This document shows, piece by piece, positions 14,704-25,800 of a stretch of DNA of 64,000 nt. Every line of letters begins with the position of its first letter. Within the stretch, counting starts at the first letter, position 1. A program made the translations under genes and the position numbers. Origin of the DNA: Acanthochromis polyacanthus (lineage: Eukaryota > Chordata > Actinopteri > Pomacentridae); assembly GCF_021347895.1 (NCBI RefSeq), contig NC_067113.1:8227489-8291488 (forward strand). The letters run 5' to 3'. The notes below the pieces were generated by a model. That model was not told the origin of the DNA. It made no database searches and saw nothing but the letters and a program-made list of their open reading frames with translations.

Positions 14704-15141
14704 TTTCCAGAGAGTTCAAATGGCCTCTGCGATTTTTTTAGGCCAGCAGGGGTCCAATCACACAGAGCTCTGCAAGTCACAAATCAAAATCAGCTTTTCA
14801 CGTATTTTGCTTTTTGCCTTCTCCCTCACATTCTACAGTCAGTTATCTTGATGCACCAGGGCACACCACAGATGACGTCTTTCAGCAGCACATATCATCA
14901 CCCAGGTGACACAGCTGGGGTGGATCAAGACTTTTGTCCAAGTAGCACTACTGCACCCAGGGGTATCTACCTCATATGACATACTGACATGTCTGTGAAA
15001 ATACAGCTCCAACTGTGACTCATGCAGACCTGAAATGTGTTAGATCAGTGTCTGAATCTCACTGTAATGTTGTTCAGGTGTCACTGTCTGTAATATGGAA
15101 TTCTACAGAAATTTTAGTAGGCTAACTGAAGCCCTGTTTGT
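14704..15141. repeat. Dispersed repeat X, copy 1
   Basis: Shares CACAGAGCTCTGCAA plus 'tcacaaatcaa', then 'ttcaggtgt', 'ggaattctacagaaa' and 'actgaagccctgtttgt', in the same order as 36769-37069. A middle portion (about 14840-14990) is missing from the other copy. The downstream 'aataaatacctgcagcatc' (about 15183-15202) recurs at about 50,980-50,999. Family not recognised. Confidence 0.65.
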
Positions 15142-15459
15142 AACCCACAGCTGATTGTGTTTCTCATTTATTCTCTTGATTTTAATAAATACCTGCAGCA
15201 TCAGCAGAAATGATGAGTGCTTCTCTCAGTTGAGAGTGAGTGCACATTTACGCACAGCAGCAGTAACTTCAAGAGCACAGTAATCTTATGGCAAATAGTC
15301 TATAAATGCTCTGTGTGCACATTATATGGTGGCAAAAGGTTGTATTAAAGGATCTCAGATGAATCCTGATCTCCAATCAGCACTTTCAAGTAAGTTTGTT
15401 ATTAGTGTTCGTATCTATGCAATGATTGCATTGCATCTGTATTAACATGTCTCTGATTA

Positions 15460-16195
15460 ACTTGGGCTGGGACTTTAATGTGACAATTTTGATTGATTAA
15501 CTGCAGAAAAAATAACATGTTAAAATAATAATGCATATTTATCGCACCTTTCTCTCACTTCTCTAATTTCTGGCACTCAAGTACATTGATGCACACTCCA
15601 GCCCAGTAGGTGCTGGTAATGAACCTAAAGTCTGTTTGCCAGCCATGAAGAAGATGCCACAGTACGCACTGAGTGATGTCAGTGCACAAGAAAGTTTGGG
15701 TGAACAGTGAAGAAAGACAAAACTGCATTGAGCTTGTTGGTCGGAAGTTTTATTTTAAAATCTTCCAGAGTGCAGGTTGGATAAGACCGTGGTTGTGTGC
15801 ACTTCAAGCAGAGGGTATCACCTCAATGAAAACATGTTGCTTTTAGCATCAAGAGCTAAGTTAGCTACGATGGTTCTGGTACTTTATGGGGGTGTAGCCA
15901 TCCCATAATAGACCACTTTTCAAGACACTGAAGTCTTGATTTTACAAAAACGTCTTAAAATGTTGAATATAATTGCTATAATTTCACTTTGAGTTGCAGT
16001 ATCTGTGAAATGAAGCCGAAGATGAAAAATGCAGATAAATATAAATGAAACGTAACATGTTTGTTAACTTCACAAAGTAGTCTACTCATAGATTCAGTCA
16101 TCCAGCAAAATTAATTTGAAATGGAAAGCCATTGTGTCAAATATTGCTATTGACAAACATGCTTCATTGTGATTAATTAATTACAAAGCCCCTAA
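15460..16195. mobile_element. Candidate decayed non-autonomous DNA transposon
   Basis: The left end reads 'gggctgggactttaatgtgac...gattgattaac' and the right end 'gtgattaattaattacaaagcccc'. These are loosely inverted and resemble the ATTAATCGCG-type ends of a common fish hAT-like family. The interior 'actccagcccagtaggtgctggtaatg' is also typical fish repeat wording. No intact ends or target duplication can be fixed. Confidence 0.35.
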
Positions 16196-17331
16196 ATAAT
16201 AAGACTCATTTTTTCAATTGCCCTTCCACCACTGGTATTAACAACATCTATGCTGCTGTGATGACTCATGAGTGATTCAAATGAGAGTGAAATGTGTGGA
16301 GATGGATGCACAGCTGGTGGCAGGTTGGACTATGATTAATTTGATGTAATTCAAAATAATTTTTTCTCCATGACACATGCTGGAAAGGTCAAGTCTTGCA
16401 GTTTAATTTGATATGCGCCACACCTCCCTGCAATAAATGCTTGGAAAGCAATTCAGCCGAGAAGAACAGATTGAATTGTGAATTTTGACCCAAAGTGCAT
16501 CGATCGAGCTCCAAGGCTGATTCCATAATGTAGAATTGATCAAACATGCAGTTATGGGTGTATTTTATGTTATTTTGGATATTTTTATAATCGTGAAAAT
16601 GTTTTTGAATGTGCATCTGCCTGATATTTGCATCAGTCCATTCAAGGTAAAAACAAAAAAAATCTGTACACAGATAATGACTTAATAACAGACTCTTCTT
16701 GTTTACCCTGATCACAGCCACACGAGTTAAAAAACCATCACCTTGTGTGTTCCTTTTTTATCCTTCATTGCTTTATCTCTCTGAAAAGGCAATAAAATGA
16801 CAGAGGAGGAGCTGGCTGCCCATTCTCTCTAATGTTATTTCCCCTGGTTAGCTCGTCCTTCTATCACCATCTTCAAAAGCAGATGATTTTAGTCGATTTT
16901 GAACTAAATGCTCAGTGCCTTTTATTGGCGTCTGGGGTGTGTGGTGATTGCAGCGTTAAATGGCTGTTAAACCAGCCATTGTACCCGTGCCGTCTGGAGA
17001 TCTCTAGATAGACAGGTGCTCACAGAGTATCCCAATCATCAGCAGCCTCTCACTTATCTATCGCCTAATTAGGAAAGCAAATGCATTCAGTGTTTTCCAG
17101 GGGCGCTATTCAGACTCGGGAATTAGTTGTCAGTGTCATGCTCAAGAAACTAGGGAAACAGTACATATCAATAAACCCCACTTGGTCCGATTATCAATAC
17201 AGATGCTATGATATTGTTCCTGCCGGTTGCTCTCTGGGTTGCTCTGTCTTACTTACAGCCAGTGGCAAGGGAGTAAAGATTTCTAATAGGTGACTCCTCA
17301 AGCTGGAAGCTGGTGATAAACAGTGAAGGGT
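16196..17331. other. Non-genic DNA
   Basis: No gene or repeat end recognised. The 110-codon minus-strand frame at 16389-16721 has no recognisable content. Confidence 0.5.
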
Positions 17332-17350
17332 AAAAAAAAAAAAAAAAAAA
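17332..17350. repeat. Poly(A) tract
   Basis: Nineteen A residues. No retroposon body was recognised directly upstream. Confidence 0.9.
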
Positions 17351-17845
17351 GGCGACTGTTTCAGTAAGTGCAGGAGCATCATTTGTCATGGGTAATGATG
17401 TAAGCTCACTGGTATCTGGGTCACTATTTTTTGATAGCGCTGTGTGGAAATCCAGAAAATACCAAACAGAACTGGATTAAGAAATATTGATTAGTGTGCA
17501 GCAGACTCAGAAACAAACAGGATTGTTTTTTTTTTTCCTATTTTGCTGGACTATAGTATATTCTAAAAGATGTATTCCTTATAGACAGGCACTAAATATG
17601 TTTTGTCTGCAACACACTTTCCTGGAAAGTGACAGCAGAATACTGGCAGCTTTGATCGCCAGTATTTTACAGTATTTTTTTTTAACAGTTTTACTATCAT
17701 TACTATATATAGGTTTTCTATTTGATATTTTGGTTAGACTTTCTGTAATATGCTCTATTTCCTCTATTTATAGTGCTGCCCCTGTAATTAATGTGAAATA
17801 AAATTATAGCTAATCTGCAAATTATTTTCTATTATTAATGTTAAA
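17351..17845. other. Non-genic DNA
   Basis: The frame at 17487-17801 is hydrophobic and T-rich, with no family resemblance. Confidence 0.45.
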
Positions 17846-18212
17846 GGGCTGCACAGTGACGTAGTGGTTAGCGGTGCGCTTTTGCCTTGCAGCTAGAAGA
17901 TCCCTGATTTGAGTCCCGGCCTTTCCAGGATCTTTCTGCATGGAGTTTGCATGTTCTCCTGTGCATGCGTGGGTTTTCTTCAGGTACTCCGGCTTCCTCC
18001 CACAGTCCAAAATTATGCTGAAGTTAATTGGTTACTCTAAATTGCCCGTAGGTGTGAAGGTGAGAGTGATTGTCTGTCTGTATATGTAGCCCTGTGACAG
18101 ACTGGTGACCTGTCCAGGGTGTCCCCTGCCTTCGCCCGAGTCAGCTGAGATAGGCTCCAACCCCTCCACATCCCTAATGAGGATTAAGCGGTGTATAGAG
18201 GATGGAAAGAGG
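17846..18212 (+). mobile_element. SINE-like copy B, complete, with 11-bp target duplication
   Basis: Runs from GGGCTGCACAGTGACG to 'ggtgtatagaggatgg'. It is flanked by a perfect direct repeat TTAATGTTAAA (17835-17845 and 18213-18223). Staggered duplications of this length are expected of target-primed retroposition rather than Tc1, hAT or piggyBac insertion. The head has a tRNA-like layout: GTAGTGGTTAGCGG resembles an A box, and ATTTGAGTCCC lies about 45 bp later where a B box (GGTTCGANTCC) would be. The body carries 'tggagtttgcatgttctcc'. This is the best-preserved of seven copies in the window. Confidence 0.85.
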
Positions 18213-18223
18213 TTAATGTTAAA

Positions 18224-18713
18224 TGTATTAACACTACTAGGAATTTTGGAAATATACCATACATATACCATACATGTCAAGGTGCCTTTGCTCTTCCACT
18301 ACTGAGATCTACCAATTCTGTTTAACATTTAAAAAATTTATTTACCACTGAAACACCTAAAACAATTAAGGATGAAGTTTTTTCATTCACGGGCAGTTAT
18401 GTATGAGACTTTGCAGTTAGTGAGTATATTTTAGAAACCAAGGAAAATTAATTTACCTTAAGAAAATTAATTTTATCAAAAGAAAAAATATGAAAAAATG
18501 TTAGAAATTTTAAAAGCTAAAAGTTTTAAAGTTTGCAATAAAATTCCTATCCGCCTAATTCAATTCTACTTCTTTTTTGCTGTTAATTGTCATTCGTGTT
18601 CCAAAAAAGTCAGATTTTACAGTATGTAACTGGATTACAAACAAACAAACATTGGTACACTACTCTCAGAATTTGCCTGTGTTTCACAGTTATGCCGTAC
18701 AGAATGTGTTTAA
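18224..18713. other. Non-genic AT-rich DNA
   Basis: Nothing recognised. Confidence 0.5.
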
Positions 18714-19249
18714 CCCCTCAATGCTCCAGTGATTGGACCCTATAAGTGGGTCAGAAATGACCTGTATAAGAATAAATGTGCTTTTATGCCTTTTTTTGTC
18801 ATTTTGGTTAAGAATAATTATTGTTTGTATTAGATTTTTGTCCAGACAAGAATGGTTTCAAGTTTGAAATATATTCATTTTTCACTTTATACTGATTTTG
18901 AACATTTTGATGATTGAAAAAGAAGAAATTTACACAGAACAGCAATAGAAGAATGTCAGCATCCATTTTGTAGACATTTTTCCACTCTTTTCTTCCAGCT
19001 GTTGCTGCTCTCCGCCTATCCAAGTTTCTGCACTTGAAAGTGCAGTGATAAAGAGCTTGTGGCAGTAATACAAATGTTAAAATTTCTTTGTAAATACAAA
19101 AGATAACATACAAATTTAAATGGAATGTTATCAAAAGCATGTTTTTGAGAAATAGCTGGAATATGAAATGCTAAAAATCTTTCATTACAAAGATATTGCA
19201 AGAAAACAACCTCACCTGGTCATTTTTGACCCATTTATGCATCTAAGGG
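18714..19249. mobile_element. piggyBac-like non-autonomous element (536 bp)
   Basis: TTAA lies immediately outside both ends (18710-18713 and 19250-19253). The left end reads CCCCTCAATGCTCC and then GGGTCAGAAATGACC. The right end, read inward, gives CCCTTAGATGCATAAATGGG and then GTCAAAAATGACC. TTAA duplications with CCC-starting inverted ends are the piggyBac hallmark. The interior is AT-rich and encodes no transposase, so it would depend on an enzyme supplied elsewhere. Confidence 0.75.
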
Positions 19250-19253
19250 TTAA

Positions 19254-20232
19254 AGGTATAAAGGTTTAAGACTTTGCATCCAACTTTATGTGCTTAGTAA
19301 CCCTGGAACTTTGACTTGTATTTGTGTGTTGTGTGTGTGTGTGTTTGTGGATGAGACAGGTTGTTTAAAAAGCACAGAAAATCTCTGTATCGCCCAAGGC
19401 AAGGCCACTCGGCTGACCTGCTCTGCACTGTGCTGCTCTCGTCTGGAAGCTCCTCCAAATGAACCCTTGTGTTTATCTCCACCTCAGTGTTGAGTCACTG
19501 ACGAGCATGAAGCGATCACACTGTGTGCCTTCCATATGCAACGCTCGAAGCTTAAGAAACTATTCCCACTGGGGCATGAAATCCCACTGCAAAATCCCAG
19601 CACACCCCTCATCTCTTGGAGAAGTACTTTGAGTGCATTTGGTCAGGGTCATCTGCAAACTCAGGGCAAAACATAACTGGTTCTTCTTAAAAGCCATCTG
19701 GCAGTTGCTCAACATTCAGCAGTAGACCTCAGTAATATTTCATGTTACCCGGACAGCGGCTGCAGCGTGACTTTGAGATCTAAAATCAGGAGGCCCAGAT
19801 GTGTGGACCATCCCACACAATTGGTAATGTCATGTAGCATTCAAATCCCAGGGTACCCCCAGTTAAAATCTGAATAATTCTGACAGACATTTGTAATGAT
19901 GCCTATCATGAAATATCTATTACTTACCTCATGCCCCTTGAGGGGCTTTTCAAAGTTAATGAAGCCTAGTGGGAATATGTCAGCAGGGCCAATGTGCATC
20001 ATATGTGAATCACCACCTCAGTAATTGTAATTTTAGCTGTAGATTGTAATGAGATAGCACAGGTACAGCCTCGCGATGACACATATGAACTGCTGGCAGA
20101 GAGAGCGCTCATTTTCACAGCTTTTTGCCACTAAGACTTTTTGCTGAAACAGCAAGTTGGAGGTTTGCAAATCTCTGACTCTATGTGTACAAAAATGAAA
20201 CTAGGTTCTTGAAAAAACATGGAAGTCTCCAT
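19254..20232. other. Non-genic DNA
   Basis: Contains a short GT run near 19325-19345 and otherwise nothing recognisable. Confidence 0.5.
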
Positions 20233-20471
20233 GGGCTGCACTGTGGCTCGATGGCTAGCAATTTCACTTTGTAGCCAGAAGATCCCTGGTTCGTGCCCCG
20301 GCCTGGGATCTGTCTGCGTGGAGTTTGCATGTTCTCCCTGTGCATGTGTGGGTTTTTTCCGGGTACTCTGTCCTCCTCCCACAGTCCAAAAATATGCTGA
20401 GGTTAACTGGTAACTTTAAGTTGTCTGTAGATAGGATGTCCCTTGCCTTCACCCTAAGTGAGCAGGGTTAG
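20233..20471 (+). mobile_element. SINE-like copy C, 3'-truncated
   Basis: The head GGGCTGCACTGTGGCTCGAT, the B-box-like GGTTCGTGCCCC, and the body 'gtggagtttgcatgttctcc...cctcccacagtccaaaaatatgc' match copies B and E. It jumps from 'ttaagttgtctgtag' to 'tgtcccttgccttcaccctaag', losing an internal section, and then stops short of the GGATTAAGCGG end. Confidence 0.8.
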
Positions 20472-20594
20472 ACCATTTCTCCCCAACTATTCGACACGAC
20501 AGAAACATTTAGTTTTATGTAAGGGAGTTCACAAAATTTAATTTGCTTGTGGTGTTACAAAAAGGGTGAACAGGCAAGTTGAACGAGGAGAAAT

Positions 20595-20768
20595 ATGGAT
20601 CATAACAATAGTTTTGACAGTGAAGAGGAGGGAAATGTATATTCACACGTATTTGACAGCTCACAGCTTCATAACCATGAGCCTGCCAGGGTGTCAAAGA
20701 GACCAGGAACAGATGAGGATGAGGAGAAATCATTTGTGGTGGGCGGAGAACCAGTGGAGATCTGCTGA
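20595..20768 (+). other. Short coding-like frame, 57 codons, unknown
   Basis: An ATG-to-TGA frame giving an acidic, hydrophilic peptide that begins MDHNNSFDSEEEGNVYSH and contains KRPGTDEDEEKSFVVGG. The composition looks less random than the other short frames here, and resembles the N-terminal acidic part of a retroelement ORF1/gag-like protein or a disordered host exon. There is no domain, no clear splice donor at its end, and no matching downstream frame. It directly follows SINE-like copy C. I do not recognise it, and it may be a relic of a transposon whose other parts are gone. Confidence 0.3.
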
Positions 20769-20964
20769 GGTGTCTTGGTGATAGCGATAGCTAATTATGT
20801 ATTCCTGTCACAATCAAGTTTTCTATCATGTCAACAAAACTAGATTTCATTAAATACTAGAGTTCTGATACTTACTGCAAAAGAAACTACAAGTTGACAA
20901 GTTGGTATCAATCATACTTACTTTGTGTAACATAAATTGTCAGTATGTTTACTGGTGACATGAC

Positions 20965-20981
20965 AGAGAGAGAGAGAGAGA
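20965..20981. repeat. (AG)n short microsatellite
   Basis: About eight AG units. Confidence 0.85.
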
Positions 20982-22679
20982 ATGAAGTAACTTGGATGTT
21001 AGCAAACACTGTAAAAGAAGAGTAGAGTGCACGATCAATGTCAGCGTGTCTGTAAACATTGCTCATGCCAGCCATGGTAACACAAGATACTGTTGATGGT
21101 GGAAGGATGTGTATGGAACAAACCAGCTGTCAGTCACACACATCCTGGCTTCAACTTCCTAGAACTCCATCAGATCTCCAGAACCATAAACAAGTCTATC
21201 TTTCATTACAGATACAGCGGTGAAGTCCAGACTCTTCACCTGTACAAAATGCATTTCATCACAATGAAAATTCATCATATGCAATTTAAAACTAGCAAAA
21301 AAGACGTCCAAATCATAGCTTCTAAGACTCACTACCACCGACTACTGCATAGCATTCCGAGGCAGAGTTATGTGACGGGATGAGATCTGTAAAACAAATA
21401 AAGCATTTTGAAGAGCACTGCTCAAAATATCTACTTTTTCATGTGAATTTCTACCTTTATGTCTCGTAAAACAATATAAAATTGTGCATTAACTTTTCAA
21501 ACGATCCGTACCATGAAATAGCAAGTATAATTTCAGTGCAAAATCCAACCTGCACATTGCTCTTTAAAGAACAGGTTGGCCAAATGTCAGAGAACAATTA
21601 CATTTCTCACAGGTTCAGTATTTTCACTGTGCTGCTATAATAATATCGTGCTGTGTTATATTCTTTTTATCAGACCTTAATCTTCGGGAGAGACTCTGTG
21701 CCTGTGCCTTCCGTAGTAGCACACATGTGAGAGAACCTTAAGACAGCAGAACGGAAATTTGTTCTTGTCCTTCTTATTTCCTGGCCTCCTTCAGCATGCT
21801 GCCTGTCCTGTCATTATTATCGCTCCCTCCTTGCTGAAAAGAGACACCGTGCATTGTAGAGACAACATCCAGGTTGTCATCAGTCACACAAGAATTTCTT
21901 TACATGTGTGAACAAAAAGGCGGACAACCCTCGATTTTCTTCTGAGCAGTGTGTTCTGGGGCACTAGTTGTCAAAACCTGTGCTTTCCCTGAACAAACCG
22001 GTGATGTGCACACAAGGAAGACATGAGGCAGGTTAGACCTGAACAGAGCTTGTTTGTATGTCGTGTTGTTCAATCATGTTGGGAATCAAAAGTGTTTATA
22101 GCTGTACTGATCGTCTACGCTCAAAGGCGGACTGAAAAGCCGGCCATCCGCAAGAGGCTGGGAGGCACAATTTTCAGACAGCTTCTTCTAGGAAAGCATT
22201 CAAGCTGTTGTAGTTGATCGTAAGTGTCAAATGAAACCGTGTGAAGAGTGAAGAAAGAGAGCTCAAGGGGGAAGTTGAAATTTTGGCTCCTTTCTCAGCA
22301 CCAAACAACTGACCAATCAGTGCGTGAAGTGGGTGTGAATGTCAAATTGTCAGTTTTGGAAAGTTACAGAAATTATTGGTCATGGCCTCCAAGGTGGGAA
22401 AAGAGTTGGAGGAGGTGGTTCAGAAGCTGTTCAACTATTTTACAAGCACTTTTGAAGAAGAATATTGACACTGAGTGAGTGGAAACAAGTTTGCAGGCAC
22501 TTTCTGCCTTCATTACTTATTGTATCATGGGACATGTATTAAGAAAGGACACTTTGGTGCCCCTAAGTGCTTAGAACTACAAGTTAGCAATTTCAACTTT
22601 GATATCTTGCATGAAAAGATGTCATGTTATTTTAAAATGGCAATTTTAACAGGAGCGTAAAGATAAACTGCACGGGTTT
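20982..22679. other. Non-genic DNA with a short coding-like frame
   Basis: No repeat ends seen. At 22382-22468 (+) a 28-codon ATG frame (MASKVGKELEEVVQKL...) has an amphipathic-helix look and ends in an acidic EEEY, but it is too short to assign. The frame at 22023-22217 (+) has no family resemblance. Confidence 0.4.
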
Positions 22680-22854
22680 GCCCTGATAGTTCAACTGGCT
22701 GAGCAGGGGACCCAGAAACAGGAGTCAGATTCCCCAACACAACGGCAGGGGTTCGATTCCAGCTCACGGCCTTTTGCTGTAGGCCTCTCTCCCCTACTTT
22801 CCTGTCTGCCTCCAGGTAAACTTGTCAAATATGGCAAAAATATAACTTAAAAAA
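22680..22854 (+). mobile_element. tRNA-derived SINE
   Basis: A pol III A box reads TAGTTCAACTGG at 22687-22698 and a canonical B box GGTTCGATTCC sits at 22750-22760. The spacing is longer than in a plain tRNA. After the head, 'ggccttttgctgtaggcctctctcccc...tttcctgtctgcc' matches the 3' body of a SINE family widespread in percomorph fish, and an A-rich tail follows. The extended inter-box spacing and the long 3' body rule out a functional tRNA gene. The copy is diverged and no target duplication is evident. Confidence 0.75.
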
Positions 22855-25800
22855 GGATATACAAAACTCACAGAGCTCATAAAGCTGTTACTCCAGCCAA
22901 GAAAAACAATCAGGTACATGCAACTGACAGAGGTTTTCTGAGTGTTTTTATTTCTGTTTTCCGTTGTGTCAGAAACCTAAAAGAGTTCCTTTCTACTGAC
23001 CTTGACGACTCAGAATCCATCATGACATAACAAAGGTCATCTGTGTAAGATCCTCAGGAATAAGGAGGTGCATTGTGTTGTAGTTTATGGTGCACAAAAG
23101 CTATCAGCTCAGCCAAACTAGTATATCGTATTCTGTAAGAACAGTTCACAGCAACATCTCTTCAAAGTCCATCATTTATGATAATTCAGTCTTCCATTGT
23201 ATCGCAAGTATAACGTGAATTTCCTTATTGCTCAGTCTCTTTCAAAAGTATAATTTGATTCTACTGTGGCAAAATACACAGCAAGTATCGACCCTCGAAG
23301 GTGATTGAACCTTACAAAGAAAAGGTGATATGGTCCTTAGCAAAAGTGAAAACAAGCAAAAAATAAAATTTCTTTGATTTTTTCCAGTAATTTTTTCTAG
23401 TTATAAATATGAGTTTTCTTCTCAGAAATTTATCACTTTCATTTTTCAGAATATCCCATGGTAAATTCATGCTTCAGATAGTGGTAGCTGGGTGCAGAGA
23501 AAAGGCACATAGGCAGGAAAAACATATTTGACCCTGCTTCTGAATTCCAGGCTCCGTCTATGTGCTGGCATGAAATGATGATGTCAATGTTAAGGGACTT
23601 AAATTCATGGCCCAGGACCATTAGAAAAAGACTTCAAAGTATCAGGCAAAATTCCCACTCATCAAAGCAGAGGCCCACGCTCAATTCAGACAGCAGTTCC
23701 TTTGATTCATGGATGTTGCACGCATTATGAAGGATCCACTTTCTCACCCACCACCACAGATGGCTCTGTCTTGGCATGGAAGTGCTGCAGGAGCAACAAA
23801 CTTCCCCACCACCGCACTGTCTGGGGTGCAGCTCCTTTGTAAATAAGTGGTAACGTGGCTGGTTAATGATGACGTACTGATGGAAGATTGCCCTGAGATT
23901 ACGAAATGCTGCGAGTCAAGCATGAAATTTCCATTCATCAAAGCAGACACCCAAGTTGATTTTGACATTCTCACCCAGCACGTTCTTGCCCCGGGCCAAG
24001 CTAAACTAGAATCACTGACAAATGTTAGGGAAATACTCGAGGGAAATTCAAGTGCTTCAAGTGCGAGAAAGTTATTTCTTCTAACTTGCTTATTGCCAAT
24101 CAAGATCATAAAGGGTTGAAGCTGTGTGCAGTGGGTAAAACAGCAGTCATGCACAGGACTAACACACGCACTGTAGGCAGAAAAAAATGACTTTCATGTA
24201 CATTATACCTCCACAACAGCATGTCTTCTTAGTCTCCCTACTTACACGCTGTTTAAAGTGGTAACAGAAGGAGCTGTGCCATGTTTGCTGCAAAACAGCA
24301 AGACGTAAGCCAGATTGTCACACAAAGAGACACTTCATAGCAAAAATAGACTGAACACTATAGGTGCCTATGACTTCTAAGTGAATGCTCACATTCAAAA
24401 TGAAAACCAACAGAAACTCTTACTTGAGTCCCTCAGCAAATTGAACAGATTGTACAGACACGTTTAGAGAGCAGCACGAACACCTTTGGGGAATGTCTTG
24501 GCGACTAGCAACCTCATTTTGACTTATCTGCTCCATAAAATGTGAGAAGAAGTGCAACAATACTAATAAACACAGGTTGTCCGATGCTTTGAGGATGGTG
24601 ATTTAATTAAATTGAATGTTACAGGTAAGACATGACCTCCCCATGTCCATACCAAACAGTATTACTCTGCTGGCTCGGTGCCTAGGCAACCCTGTCATGT
24701 TCAGAACGGGGCTGGAACGCTGCCACAGCGGCCAATCCTCAATAAGAGATGGATATATGATCTGTAACAAGGCTACTAATTCTCTGAAAATCAGTTTTTA
24801 TTCCAAGTGTTGGGACAGACAATTAACACCCCAACATGCAGATTTTGATGGCCAGCCTAATTTCCTGTCCAGCAGTCAACAGACATAGGAGCTCTTCCTT
24901 TGTTTCCAATCACTGTGGCCACATTCCCATGAGCACAAAGCTTCTGCAAATTTTGAGTCTGACTTCACAGTCAGCCATCGTGGCCTCAATTATAGCCTTT
25001 CTCAGTCACGCATAATCTCATAACTGTGCTTTGTCTGAGTAAAATAGCATAAAGACAGTAAAAACCTAATTTTTCTCTTGAAGGAAACAGCCTAAGGTTT
25101 GGTTTCGTGCAATACGTGTTGAGAAAAATTATTACTGTCCTAAATTTCCTCAGGATCAATCACTTACTTTTGGATGGGTATTGTTGACAACAGGGTGTGA
25201 TTAAATTAGCCCGTTTCTTCAGTCGTCAGAAACACAACTGTCAGATGTAATTCTGGTGAGGTGTTCAGTTTAACAAGCTGAATGTCATTCAAACAAATCA
25301 GGCTTTCATCTGTTTTGGTGTAAAAGCGGTGTAAGGTGCTATCTGCCAATCATGTCCAAGCATTTTAAAATTAAGTTAGTCTTTCAGCATTAATATCATT
25401 AGATACTGCTTCATTTTTTAAATTTAGTACATAAAAACAAGAGTCCCGTCAGTGTCACCTCTATGAAGATATCGTTAAGATAAAAACAAATAGAACAGAA
25501 TATGTCAGCAGTATTTCTGGCGCTTGTTTTTTTGCCACTTTAGATAAAATGCCATTAAGTCAAACAAGCAGATACACTTTATAAATAAGTGATAATACAG
25601 ATGATCTTGACAGGAGATTGGCAGAATAAACAAATGCAAACAATTTTGATTAGCATTACTGTCACAACAAAGCGCTGCTGTCCTCTCAGAAAATAATTCT
25701 AAAAGGAACCTTGTAGAGTGAAGAGCCACTAAAATGATAATGATCCCGCTTTGCAGATGTTGTCCTTCACTTATTCACATCAAACAAATCAGTCTCCAAA

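Noticed and set aside
22680..22760. Functional tRNA gene
   Set aside because: A and B boxes are present, but the spacing is too long, no clean cloverleaf can be drawn, and a SINE body follows.
23744..24154. 136-codon minus frame as a gene
   Set aside because: No family resemblance, and a plus-strand frame over the same DNA is more protein-like.
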